Assembly: GCA_026396425.1 (NCBI GenBank)
Contig: JAPLWU010000052.1
Location: 1 to 5,810 of the forward strand
Source of the DNA: Microcaldota archaeon
GTDB taxonomy: Archaea; Micrarchaeota; Micrarchaeia; Burarchaeales; JAKAKT01
Length of the DNA: 5,810 bases
Direction of reading: 5' to 3'
Below, one piece after another: positions 1-5,810 of the stretch. Position 1 is the first letter of the stretch; each line of letters begins with the position of its first letter. A program made the position numbers and the translations under genes. The notes below the pieces were generated by a model. It searched no databases. It had not been told where the DNA came from and worked only from the letters and a program-made list of their open reading frames with translations.

Positions 1-2393
1 AAGCCTATGAGAATGGCGAAGACGGAGCTGGCGAGGAGCAGGCGCGAGGGCATGCTGCGGAAGAAGGGAAGGTAGGTGCGCAGGGAGAAGACTATGAGCA
101 TTTCCGAGAGCGCGGACTCGAGGAACCAGGCCGTGCGGAACACTTCGACCGGCACGAGCATGACGTAGTTGAGAACGAAGATGAGCGTGAGGTCGAAGAA
201 GGTGCTGATGAGCCCGAAGAAGAGCATGAAGCGCAAAATGAGCTTGATGTTCCAGCGCTGGGGCCTGCGGGTGAAGCTCGCGTCAACGTTGTCGCTCGAG
301 ATGGCGAGTAGCGGAACGTCGGAGAGAAGGTTGTTGAAGAGAATCTGCGTGGGAAGCAGGGGGATGAAGGGGAGGAAGAGCGAGGAGAGAGCAACAGTAA
401 CCATGTTGCCGTTGTTGGCGCTCATGGTATTGAAAATGTATTTCGTTATGTTGCCGAAAATGCGCCTCCCCTCTTCAACCCCGTCGCAGACCACCATAAG
501 GCTTTTGCGGAGAAGTATTATGTGGGAGGCGCCCTTGGCAATATCGGCTGCCGTATTTACTGAAATTCCCACATCGGCTGCGCGCAGGGCGGGAGCGTCG
601 TTGATGCCGTCGCCCATAAAACCGACCACGTGGCCGCGGGCCCGCAAGGCCTCAACGATTGCGAGCTTCTGATCTGGGGTTACGCGAGCGAAAACATCGT
701 AGTGCTCGACTGCGCAGGAGAGCTGCTCATCGCTCATGCCTTTCAGCTCGCTTCCGAGAACTATGCGGTCGTCGCATGGGGCGAAGCCGATGTCGTGGCA
801 CAGCTTCTTCGTGACGAGGCCGTCGTCGCCGGTGAGAATTTTGAGCTTGATGTTGAGAGTTTTGAGGCGCTCGAGGGTGAGGCGGGCCGTGGGCTTGGGG
901 GGATTGCTGAAGAGAACGAAGCCTATGAAAATGAGGCCGCGCTCATCGTCTTTCGAGTAATTCTTCTTTTTCTCAATGTCTTTATACGCAACTCCGATCG
1001 TGCTGTAGCCCTGCTTCGCATAGTCGGTAATCAACTTGCGGAAGTATGCGCGCTTCTGCGAAATGGGGAAGAGCTTGGAGCTCATTTTCAGCTTCGAGCA
1101 GACTGAAAGAACCGATTCTGGCTCGCCCTTCACAACGAGAACCCTCTCCTTCCCCTGCAGAACCACCTGGCCCATGCGCCTCCGGCTGTAGTCGAAGGGG
1201 ATATCTTGCAGCTTCGAGAAGTGCGAGAGGTCGGTCTTGAGTATGTGGCCGCGCTTCTTTATGGCAACGTCGAAGGGGTTGCCCCTTATTCGCACCGCCC
1301 CGACTGCTGAGTTGCAGAGGAGCGCGTATTCGAAAACGTCGTGGCTGTCGCGCATGTCGAGGTCCACATATTTCTCCATGAGTATTCCTTCCTCGCTGAG
1401 CGTGCCCGTCTTGTCGGTGCAGAGGATGTCCATGTTCCCCAAATCCTCGATTGCGGCGAGCTTCTTGGCGATGACTTTCTTCTGCGCGAGGCGCATGCTC
1501 CCGTTGGAGAGCGAGACGGTAATCACCGCCGGCATGGCCTCGGGAGCTATGCCGACCGCGAGGGCTAAGGCGAAAAGCGCGGAATCGGCGATTGTGCCGT
1601 GCCCAAGGGCGATGTTGGAGGTGAATACGAAAACGGTCATGACGAATATGATGCGGACGAGGAGCCCGCCGAATTTCCGTATTCCTATCTGGAAGTCGGA
1701 TTCCGGCACCCTGGAGCTGAAAACAGAAGCGGTTTTCCCGAAGAAGGTTGCCTGGCCTGTTGAGAGAACGAGGCATTTTGCGTATCCATCAACTATAGTG
1801 GTACCCATGAAAAGGCCGTTCTTTATGTCCTGCGGGTTTGCCGAGGAGGAGGGGAGGGAGGAGGCGTCCTTGCGCACCTCGCGCGATTCGCCCGTGAGAA
1901 CCGACTCGTTGGCGATGATGACGCCTGCTTCAAGTAATCGGAGGTCCGCGGGAACGATGTCGCCGAGACCGACGAAAACGATGTCGCCCGGAACGAGCTC
2001 GGTGGAGTCAACCTGCCCCTTTTCGCCGTCGCGCATCACAACCGCGTGATAGGAGAAGTATTTCTTGAGCTCTGAAAGAACCTTTTCCGATTTGTATTCC
2101 TGGAAGAAGCCGAGAAGGACGGTGGCGCCTATCGTGACGAGTATTATCGCCGTATCAGAAATGTCGCCGAGGTAGCCCGCAATGAGCGAGGCGACTATAA
2201 GTATGATGATGATGGGACTGGAAAGCTGAGAGAGGAGTATGTCGAGCCATGCTCTCGAATCCTTGTCCGGAATCGCGTTGGGCCCGACGGTTTCGAGGCG
2301 CTTCTTTGCCTCGCGGGAGCTGAGGCCAGAAGGGGAAGTGGAAAGGCGCTCGTAGAGCTGCTGAAGCTCCATCCTCCAAACGTCCGGCTCCAT
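1..2393 (-). CDS. P-type cation-transporting ATPase, MgtA/MgtB-like (P3B), C-terminus cut by window edge
   Basis: An integral membrane pump that couples ATP hydrolysis to cation movement; the closest group by sequence is the Mg2+-importing P3B family. The open frame gives 797 residues and is still open at base 3. Seen in order: M1 and M2 (about 56-74, 79-99); actuator motif TGES (167-170); M3 and M4 with PEAMP (284-288); phosphorylation motif DKTGT with Asp327; nucleotide-binding KGEPE (422-426); TGD (521-523); GDGINDAP (594-601); M5 and M6 with NNLLSD (687-692); then M7, M8 and the start of M9. The tail segment FRTAWFLES and the stretch before DKTGT (EDLGNMDILC) resemble MgtA. Family members run to about 850-900 residues, so roughly the last two helices are missing. 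PEAMP replaces the PEMLP usual in MgtA, so ion specificity is uncertain. The start is the first ATG after a TATA box, with no Shine-Dalgarno. Met8 is a worse start because its GGAGG abuts the ATG. No key catalytic residue is missing. Confidence 0.88.
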   Translation of the reverse strand, partial: MEPDVWRMELQQLYERLSTSPSGLSSREAKKRLETVGPNAIPDKDSRAWLDILLSQLSSPIIIILIVASLIAGYLGDISDTAIILVTIGATVLLGFFQEYKSEKVLSELKKYFSYHAVVMRDGEKGQVDSTELVPGDIVFVGLGDIVPADLRLLEAGVIIANESVLTGESREVRKDASSLPSSSANPQDIKNGLFMGTTIVDGYAKCLVLSTGQATFFGKTASVFSSRVPESDFQIGIRKFGGLLVRIIFVMTVFVFTSNIALGHGTIADSALFALALAVGIAPEAMPAVITVSLSNGSMRLAQKKVIAKKLAAIEDLGNMDILCTDKTGTLSEEGILMEKYVDLDMRDSHDVFEYALLCNSAVGAVRIRGNPFDVAIKKRGHILKTDLSHFSKLQDIPFDYSRRRMGQVVLQGKERVLVVKGEPESVLSVCSKLKMSSKLFPISQKRAYFRKLITDYAKQGYSTIGVAYKDIEKKKNYSKDDERGLIFIGFVLFSNPPKPTARLTLERLKTLNIKLKILTGDDGLVTKKLCHDIGFAPCDDRIVLGSELKGMSDEQLSCAVEHYDVFARVTPDQKLAIVEALRARGHVVGFMGDGINDAPALRAADVGISVNTAADIAKGASHIILLRKSLMVVCDGVEEGRRIFGNITKYIFNTMSANNGNMVTVALSSLFLPFIPLLPTQILFNNLLSDVPLLAISSDNVDASFTRRPQRWNIKLILRFMLFFGLISTFFDLTLIFVLNYVMLVPVEVFRTAWFLESALSEMLIVFSLRTYLPFFRSMPSRLLLASSVFAILIG

Positions 2394-2416
2394 GAAGGGA
2401 GATTTGGGGGAGGTAA

Positions 2417-2426
2417 TTATAAATAT
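2417..2426. promoter_or_regulatory. Shared bidirectional archaeal TATA box
   Basis: The AT-rich element TTATAAATAT (ATATTTATAA on the other strand) is the only TATA-like stretch between the divergent pump and MarC genes. Archaeal transcription usually begins about 25-28 bp from the box centre. To the left this places the start at the pump's ATG (2393), implying a leaderless mRNA. To the right it places the start near 2447-2450, giving a leader of about 30 nt before the MarC start at 2479. No convincing BRE is visible on either side. Position and sequence are seen directly; use in both directions is inferred. Confidence 0.6.
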
Positions 2427-2467
2427 CCCTTATTCAAGTAATGGAACAGAGAAACAGGCCAGTTTGG

Positions 2468-2472
2468 AAGGA
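2468..2472 (+). promoter_or_regulatory. Ribosome binding site deciding the first MarC start
   Basis: AAGGA lies 6 nt before the ATG at 2479. The alternative in-frame ATG at 2473 directly abuts this motif, leaving no spacer, so 2479 is the better start. An in-frame ATG at 2392 is rejected because it would put the coding region through the promoter and add a non-membrane extension not typical of the family. Confidence 0.6.
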
Positions 2473-2478
2473 ATGGAT

Positions 2479-3048
2479 ATGGAACCGGTAGTACGGGCTT
2501 TCGTGGCGCTTTTCTTCGTGATGCAGCCTTTCGCTTCGATAAACGCGTTCCTTAGCCTTACGAAGAACATGCACTCGCGGGACAGGGCCAATGCCGCGAA
2601 TAAAGCCGTGCTGGCCGCAGCCCTCACGCTCATAATATTCACAATCATCGGCCCGTTCATACTCGAGATTCTCGGGGTTTCGCTCGAGAGCTTCCAGATT
2701 GCGGGCGGGATAATGCTTTTCCTCATCTCGCTGCAGTTCGTGCTGGGCCTGAACGTGCAAAAGGAGACGCCGGGAAAAATCGATGTCGCAGTCGTGCTTA
2801 TTGGAGTTCCGCTCATCACCGGGCCCGGGGCGATGACCGCCGCAATCCTGCTTTCTAAAACCGAAGGGCTCAACGCCGTGATTTGGGGAGCGGTTCTCGC
2901 ATCGCTCGCCACTTTCATAGTCCTCAGGTATGCCGAGAGAATCCACAGGTTCATCGGGCCGCAGGGCGAGGAGATAATGACCAGATTGATGGGGCTCCTG
3001 CTGGGCTCGATTGCCATGGAGTTCATAAGAAAAGGATTCGGAATGTGA
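2479..3048 (+). CDS. MarC/SnatA-family integral membrane protein (first of tandem pair)
   Basis: A 189-residue, six-helix membrane protein of the MarC family (formerly UPF0056, PF01914). A Thermococcus member, SnatA, was reported to transport small neutral amino acids; the E. coli MarC role is unresolved, so the substrate here is unknown. Hydrophobic segments lie at about 3-24, 42-64, 70-92, 104-126, 131-150 and 169-186. The family signature ITGPGAM is at 113-119, and the first-helix motif followed by FLSLT is at 16-28. Length is normal for the family. The first-helix motif reads QPF, where the neighbour has the more usual NPF, which may mark a changed function. The gene is divergent from the cation pump and shares its promoter region. 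A second MarC gene follows after 149 bp. The start is chosen from the AAGGA motif; a start at 2473 would add only two residues. Confidence 0.9.
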   Translation: MEPVVRAFVALFFVMQPFASINAFLSLTKNMHSRDRANAANKAVLAAALTLIIFTIIGPFILEILGVSLESFQIAGGIMLFLISLQFVLGLNVQKETPGKIDVAVVLIGVPLITGPGAMTAAILLSKTEGLNAVIWGAVLASLATFIVLRYAERIHRFIGPQGEEIMTRLMGLLLGSIAMEFIRKGFGM

Positions 3049-3148
3049 CACATACCCACCGCATACACACATCCGAGCTGGATTATGCGTGAACGCATGC
3101 TCGCCTCGTTGGATGTGAGTATGCGACGCCCGACTGGGCCAGTATGTG
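3049..3148 (+). other. Structured intergenic element, possible three-way-junction RNA between the MarC genes
   Basis: Pairing found by hand. Outer helix: 3049-3055 (CACATAC) with 3142-3148 (GTATGTG), 7 of 7 pairs. Long arm: 3060-3074 with 3111-3125, 14 of 15 pairs, the exception being A3067 against A3118. Inside the arm, GAGC 3075-3078 pairs with GCTC 3099-3102, and ATGCGT 3085-3090 pairs with ACGCAT 3093-3098 across a two-base turn. Second arm: GCCC 3128-3131 with GGGC 3136-3139 around a four-base loop. Together these form a closed three-way junction starting just after the first MarC stop codon. I recognise no known riboswitch or RNA family. There is no T-tract, so it is not an ordinary intrinsic terminator. 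A palindromic repeat or protein-binding site is the main alternative. Confidence 0.55.
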
Positions 3149-3162
3149 AAAGTGGGATAAGA

Positions 3163-3179
3163 CCGCGCCGAGGGCGTGG
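3163..3179 (+). other. Short GC-rich hairpin upstream of the second MarC gene
   Basis: CCGCGCC (3163-3169) pairs with GGCGTGG (3173-3179) around the loop GAG. This gives seven pairs, one of them G-U. It ends five bases before the GTGAGG ribosome binding site and 18 bases before the start codon. It lies where it could stabilise a transcript end or influence translation of the second MarC gene. No T-run follows, so termination is unlikely. Confidence 0.45.
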
Positions 3180-3183
3180 ATAT

Positions 3184-3189
3184 GTGAGG
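3184..3189 (+). promoter_or_regulatory. Ribosome binding site of the second MarC gene
   Basis: GTGAGG, with core GAGG at 3186-3189, lies eight bases before the ATG at 3198 and matches the archaeal 16S tail complement. No TATA-like box is visible in the GC-rich spacer, so the gene is probably read from the upstream promoter, with this site giving independent initiation. Confidence 0.65.
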
Positions 3190-3197
3190 CAAATTCA

Positions 3198-3776
3198 ATG
3201 CTGGCCGAATTCGTTTTTGCAACCGTTTCGCTCATAGTGGTCTACAACCCATTCTCCAAAGTCCCAATCTTCCTCTCTTTGACTAGCGGGATGAAGGATG
3301 AGGAAAGGAATGTCGTCGCCAACAGGTCGATTGCGATTGCGGGAATGCTCGGGTTGCTTGCAGGATTGTTCGGCTCTTTCCTGCTAGAACTTCTTGGAGT
3401 TAGGCTGAGCAGCTTCAAAATCTACGGAGGATTGATGCTTCTCATTTTCGGAGTTGAGTCCGGCCTGGGAATTTCGCTTGGCGAGCACAAGAAGAGCGAT
3501 AAGTTCGATATCGCGGCGGTTCCGCTGGCGAGCCCGCTCCTCACAGGACCGGGAGCAATGTCGAGCATAATGCTTCTGGCATTGAATTACGGCGAGATTC
3601 TCACCATGGCAGCGCTGGCCGCGTGCTTGTTCGTCTGCCTGGTCTGCCTGCGCTTCTCGAAATGGATTTCCGAAAGGGTGAGCGAGGGGGCGCTCAACGT
3701 TGTTTCGAGAATCATGGGGATAATACTGGTTGCATTCGCAGTGCAGTTCATAATGGCCGGATTCGCCGGTGATTGA
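3198..3776 (+). CDS. MarC/SnatA-family integral membrane protein (second of tandem pair)
   Basis: A 192-residue paralog of the preceding gene, with the same six-helix plan: hydrophobic segments at about 2-24, 44-66, 70-92, 104-127, 132-152 and 166-187. It carries the more typical family signatures, YNPFSKVPIFLSLT at 16-29 and LLTGPGAM at 114-121. The loop after the third helix is charged and lysine-rich (GEHKKSDKFD, 95-104), differing from the matching loop of the first paralog. Substrate unknown; small neutral amino acids are the only experimentally suggested substrate I recall for an archaeal family member. The start is supported by GTGAGG eight bases upstream and by a hydrophobic first helix beginning at once. 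It ends 10 bp from the convergent BioD-like gene. No separate TATA box is seen, so it is probably co-transcribed with the first MarC gene through the structured spacer. Confidence 0.92.
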   Translation: MLAEFVFATVSLIVVYNPFSKVPIFLSLTSGMKDEERNVVANRSIAIAGMLGLLAGLFGSFLLELLGVRLSSFKIYGGLMLLIFGVESGLGISLGEHKKSDKFDIAAVPLASPLLTGPGAMSSIMLLALNYGEILTMAALAACLFVCLVCLRFSKWISERVSEGALNVVSRIMGIILVAFAVQFIMAGFAGD

Positions 3777-3786
3777 GGTCCGCGGT

Positions 3787-4824
3787 TCATCCCATTATTT
3801 TCTTCAAATCGATGTGCTCCTTCGCCAGTTTCTCGAGCAACTCGATGCGGGCGGAATCCTCTTTCACGAGCATGGGCTCCATATTGTCGATGCGCCTCGC
3901 GGTCTCGAACGTGTCGAAGGGAACCATGAGGAGAGGCATGCCCTTCTCGGCCGCCTTTGATATTATGTCGGGCTGCGGAAGAAGATTGCCCGTGAGAACC
4001 ACCGCAACCGCATCGGACTCGAGGGCCGCGAGAATCATGTCGCTCCTGTCCCCGCCGGTTATGATGACCTTTGCTTCCTTTTTGAAGACGGGCTTGCTGA
4101 GCGCAACGTTGGCGGACATGGCGCCTATGAAAACCGTCTTCACGGTTCGGTTGAGGTTCTGCTCGCCTGTGAGGACTTTGGCGAATAATGCCTCTGCCAG
4201 ATAGGAAACGGTGAAGTGGGTGAGCTCCGGTGTGTGCGGAACCATGCCGACCACTTCGATGCCCATCTTCTCGATTTCCTTCAGGTGCGTCGACTTGAAT
4301 TCTTCCAGATTGTGCACCTTGTTGAGAATGACTCCGCCGAAGTCGACGCCCTTCATGTCCACGTATTTTTTCACGAATGCCAAATCGTCGAGGATGAGGT
4401 CGTCCCCGCCGCTGATTACGAAAAACAGGCGGCCTTTCGTGTATTTGGCGAGCGAGATGGCGTCAAGGTGGACCGAAGAGCCCCTTCTAATATCGCCTGC
4501 CGACTCGATGATGAGCAGGTCTTTTCCTTTGCCTATTTTTGAGGAAGATTCGAGAATTTTCTTCCTCGTGCTTTCCTCGTCGTACATGTAGCGGAGCTTC
4601 GAGTAGTCAAAGCCGATGCTCATGTCTTCCGGCTCCTCTTTCAAATCAAAAATGCCGGCCATGAGGGCAGAGTCGTAGTCCCAGAGCCGCTTCTTCTTGT
4701 AGAGGAGCCTGTGGCCGAAGGGCTTCATGTAGCCTATTTTCTTCTTTAGGGCCTTGGCCATTCCAACTATCAAGCTCGTCTTGCCCGCGCTTTTGCGCAT
4801 CGATGAGATGATTACGCTATCCAT
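3787..4824 (-). CDS. BioD-like/DRTGG-domain protein (phosphotransacetylase N-terminal-like)
   Basis: A 345-residue soluble protein resembling the BioD-like plus DRTGG region found at the N-terminus of long phosphotransacetylases, but free-standing, with no acetyltransferase domain. Seen: a nucleotide-binding P-loop ending AGKTS (13-17); YMKPFG (33-38); a switch-like ESAGDIRRGSS (107-117); GVILNK (164-169); and a C-terminal DRTGG-type domain at about 220-330 with TGGDRSD (256-262). The position of the first P-loop glycine is Met9, a deviation from the strict GxxxxGKT pattern. Biochemical role is not established; in phosphotransacetylase this region is regulatory. The gene overlaps the end of the ADP-forming acyl-CoA synthetase by 8 bp, which suggests translational coupling and a role tied to acyl-CoA metabolism. 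Start choice: ATG 4824 has AGGTGA five bases upstream; GTG 4833 is an alternative adding three residues. Confidence 0.82.
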   Translation of the reverse strand: MDSVIISSMRKSAGKTSLIVGMAKALKKKIGYMKPFGHRLLYKKKRLWDYDSALMAGIFDLKEEPEDMSIGFDYSKLRYMYDEESTRKKILESSSKIGKGKDLLIIESAGDIRRGSSVHLDAISLAKYTKGRLFFVISGGDDLILDDLAFVKKYVDMKGVDFGGVILNKVHNLEEFKSTHLKEIEKMGIEVVGMVPHTPELTHFTVSYLAEALFAKVLTGEQNLNRTVKTVFIGAMSANVALSKPVFKKEAKVIITGGDRSDMILAALESDAVAVVLTGNLLPQPDIISKAAEKGMPLLMVPFDTFETARRIDNMEPMLVKEDSARIELLEKLAKEHIDLKKIMG

Positions 4825-5810
4825 TTGGCTCACCTTTTTCCTTTGAAAGCATTATTCGAATATCCACGGCTTTCGCGCCGTCGCCCTGCTCGTATGCCAC
4901 GAGCGGGTTGATTTCTATGTCCGAGATGAAATCGCATTTGCGCATTATTGTCCCAACCTTCACGATGGCGTCTATCACTGCCTCTATATCGCTTTTTTCC
5001 TGGCCATGCGCCCCGAGAAGAAGCGGGTAGGCGCGCGTCTCCTTCATCATGCGGGTTATTTCGCCCCGGCCGATCGGAAGCGCGCGGAATACCACGTCCT
5101 TCATTACTTCAACGTAGATTCCGCCGAGGCCGAACATTATGATTGGGCCGAAGGCGCGGTCCCTTCTCGCCCCGATTATCAATTCTGTGCCGCGTTCCAC
5201 CATTTCGGAAATTTCCACTCCTTGAATCACGGCATCGGGCTTGTGCTCGCGCACGTTGTGCATGATTATCTGGTAGGCGTCCATGACTTCCTCCTTGTCA
5301 TCGAGGCTGAGCGCGATTCCGCCCACATCGCTCTTGTGGAGTATGTCCCGCGAAACGATTTTCATGACTACGGGGTAGCCAATCTCTTCGGAAAAGTTGA
5401 CGGCTTCCTCGAGAGTGCGGGCGAGCTTGCTTTTGGGAATTGCGATTCCCATGATTTCGGCGACTTTTTGGGATTCGTGGGAAAGAAGGAATGAACGACC
5501 TTCGCCTAGCGCTTTTTCCGCAATCGAGCGAATTCCCTCAACATTTATTTCGGCTTCCTCGGATTCTCCCGGAGGGATTGAAATGTTGCGGTAGTGGGAG
5601 TACATGGCGCCGAAGCATGAGACGGCGTCATAGACGTCGGTGAAAACGGAAACCGTGTTCTTGCGGAGCGAGTTGAGGCAGTTCTCTGTTTTCTCCCCTC
5701 CGAAAATCGAGAAGATGACCGGCTTTTCCTTCGCCCTGTATTTCCTGAAATTCTGCTCTATCATTTCGGCAAGGTTTTCGGCGTCGAAAACAGCGGTCTC
5801 GCAGTAAAGG
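4817..5810 (-). CDS. ADP-forming acyl-CoA (acetyl-CoA) synthetase, fused alpha-beta chain, N-terminal part beyond window
   Basis: It catalyses acyl-CoA + ADP + phosphate to acid + CoA + ATP, an energy-yielding step common in archaea. 330 complete codons are visible and the frame is open at the right edge; the first ATG in view (5764) is internal. Numbered from the first complete codon, residues 1 to about 75 are the tail of the alpha-type CoA-ligase part (KPVIFSIFGGE at 29-39). From about 100 to the end lies an ATP-grasp beta part. It has Lys150 in PVVMKIVS, HKSDVGG (158-164), whose His158 (codon 5336-5338) matches the phosphorylated beta-subunit histidine (His71 in Pyrococcus numbering, from memory), FGLGGIYVEVMKD (226-238) and DIEINPL (297-303). 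All hallmark residues are intact. Alpha and beta are fused in one frame, as in some euryarchaeal enzymes. It is the upstream gene of a pair with the BioD-like/DRTGG gene. Substrate acid cannot be told from this part. Confidence 0.9.
   Translation of the reverse strand, partial: LYCETAVFDAENLAEMIEQNFRKYRAKEKPVIFSIFGGEKTENCLNSLRKNTVSVFTDVYDAVSCFGAMYSHYRNISIPPGESEEAEINVEGIRSIAEKALGEGRSFLLSHESQKVAEIMGIAIPKSKLARTLEEAVNFSEEIGYPVVMKIVSRDILHKSDVGGIALSLDDKEEVMDAYQIIMHNVREHKPDAVIQGVEISEMVERGTELIIGARRDRAFGPIIMFGLGGIYVEVMKDVVFRALPIGRGEITRMMKETRAYPLLLGAHGQEKSDIEAVIDAIVKVGTIMRKCDFISDIEINPLVAYEQGDGAKAVDIRIMLSKEKGEPNG
4830..4835 (-). promoter_or_regulatory. Ribosome binding site inside the end of the acyl-CoA synthetase gene
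   Basis: AGGTGA on the minus strand matches the complement of the archaeal 16S tail and lies five bases before ATG 4824. It sits within the last codons of the upstream gene, whose TAG stop is at 4819-4817, as expected for coupled translation. A competing AAAGGA at 4844-4839 could serve GTG 4833. Confidence 0.6.

Larger units (their letters stand above)
3043..3187 (+). repeat. Four direct copies of ATGTGA across the inter-MarC spacer
   Basis: ATGTGA occurs at 3043-3048, 3113-3118, 3144-3149 and 3182-3187. The first overlaps the stop codon of the first MarC gene and is half of the palindrome ATGTG-A-CACAT (3043-3053). The last overlaps the ribosome binding site of the second MarC gene. Spacings are 70, 31 and 38 bp, with no constant period. 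The copies partly arise because the same short strings form the helix arms of the structured element. They could equally be protein binding sites; which is true cannot be decided from sequence alone. Confidence 0.5.

Noticed and set aside
982..1776. A 264-codon open frame on the minus strand within the P-type ATPase
   Set aside because: It is a shifted frame of the pump, whose own frame holds every P-type motif. The predicted product is rich in Arg, His and Pro with no recognisable domain, typical of a shadow in GC-rich coding DNA.
1237..2049. A 270-codon open frame on the plus strand opposite the P-type ATPase
   Set aside because: It is antisense to a fully intact conserved gene, with Ser/Arg-rich low-quality protein, no ribosome binding site and no family likeness.
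1..2393. A frameshift or pseudogene in the P-type ATPase
   Set aside because: Translation in a single frame from 2393 to base 3 is uninterrupted, and all catalytic motifs fall at the expected order and spacing. Only the window edge truncates it.
2441..2491. A 16-codon upstream ORF with three Trp codons, overlapping the first MarC start, resembling an attenuator leader peptide
   Set aside because: Its ATG lies only about 20 bp from the TATA centre and so is probably not in the transcript. The Trp codons coincide with the ribosome binding site and start-codon sequence.
3061..3125. A tRNA or other known RNA gene in the MarC spacer
   Set aside because: There is no acceptor stem of tRNA geometry, no T-loop consensus and no plausible anticodon arm. 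The long imperfect arm does not fit the cloverleaf.
3049..3197. An intrinsic terminator between the MarC genes
   Set aside because: The helices are strong but no T-rich tract follows any of them, and archaeal termination generally relies on T-rich stretches.
2434..3222. A 262-codon minus-strand frame spanning the first MarC gene and the spacer, and a 222-codon one beside it
   Set aside because: Both are antisense to a clear MarC gene. The products are His/Arg/Glu-rich or scrambled hydrophobic mirror images with no domain.

Overview
The window reads as an archaeal chromosome segment, although the lineage cannot be fixed. The evidence is an archaeal-style TATA box shared by two divergent genes, a P-type ATPase whose start looks leaderless, frequent ATA (Ile) and AGA/AGG (Arg) codons, and an alpha-beta fused ADP-forming acyl-CoA synthetase, an energy-conserving enzyme typical of archaea. 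Base composition is moderately GC-rich by eye and looks even throughout. I see no insertion sequence, tRNA, rRNA or CRISPR array.

Layout. (1) Positions 1-2393, minus strand: most of a P-type cation ATPase related to the MgtA/MgtB (P3B) group, with its C-terminus cut by the left edge. (2) Positions 2394-2478: a short divergent intergenic region with one near-palindromic TATA element that can serve both directions. (3) Positions 2479-3048 and 3198-3776, plus strand: two tandem MarC/SnatA-family membrane proteins. The 149-bp gap between them is dense in inverted repeats and can be folded by hand into a three-way-junction RNA. (4) Positions 4824-3787, minus strand: a free-standing BioD-like/DRTGG protein. 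(5) Positions 5810-4817, minus strand: the C-terminal part of an ADP-forming acyl-CoA synthetase, which runs off the right edge. The last two genes overlap and are probably translated as a unit. They converge on the second MarC gene with only 10 bp between stop codons.

How the genes fit together. The left half is a membrane-transport locus: a cation pump and two small integral membrane proteins fired from a shared divergent promoter. The right half is a central-metabolism operon. It pairs an enzyme that makes ATP and a free acid from an acyl-CoA with a protein resembling the N-terminal regulatory region of phosphotransacetylase. The two halves have no obvious functional link.

The most unusual item is the structured spacer between the MarC genes. 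Its main arm is too long and too well paired to be likely by chance. I do not recognise it as any known riboswitch or RNA family. I found no defence system or other multi-gene novelty.
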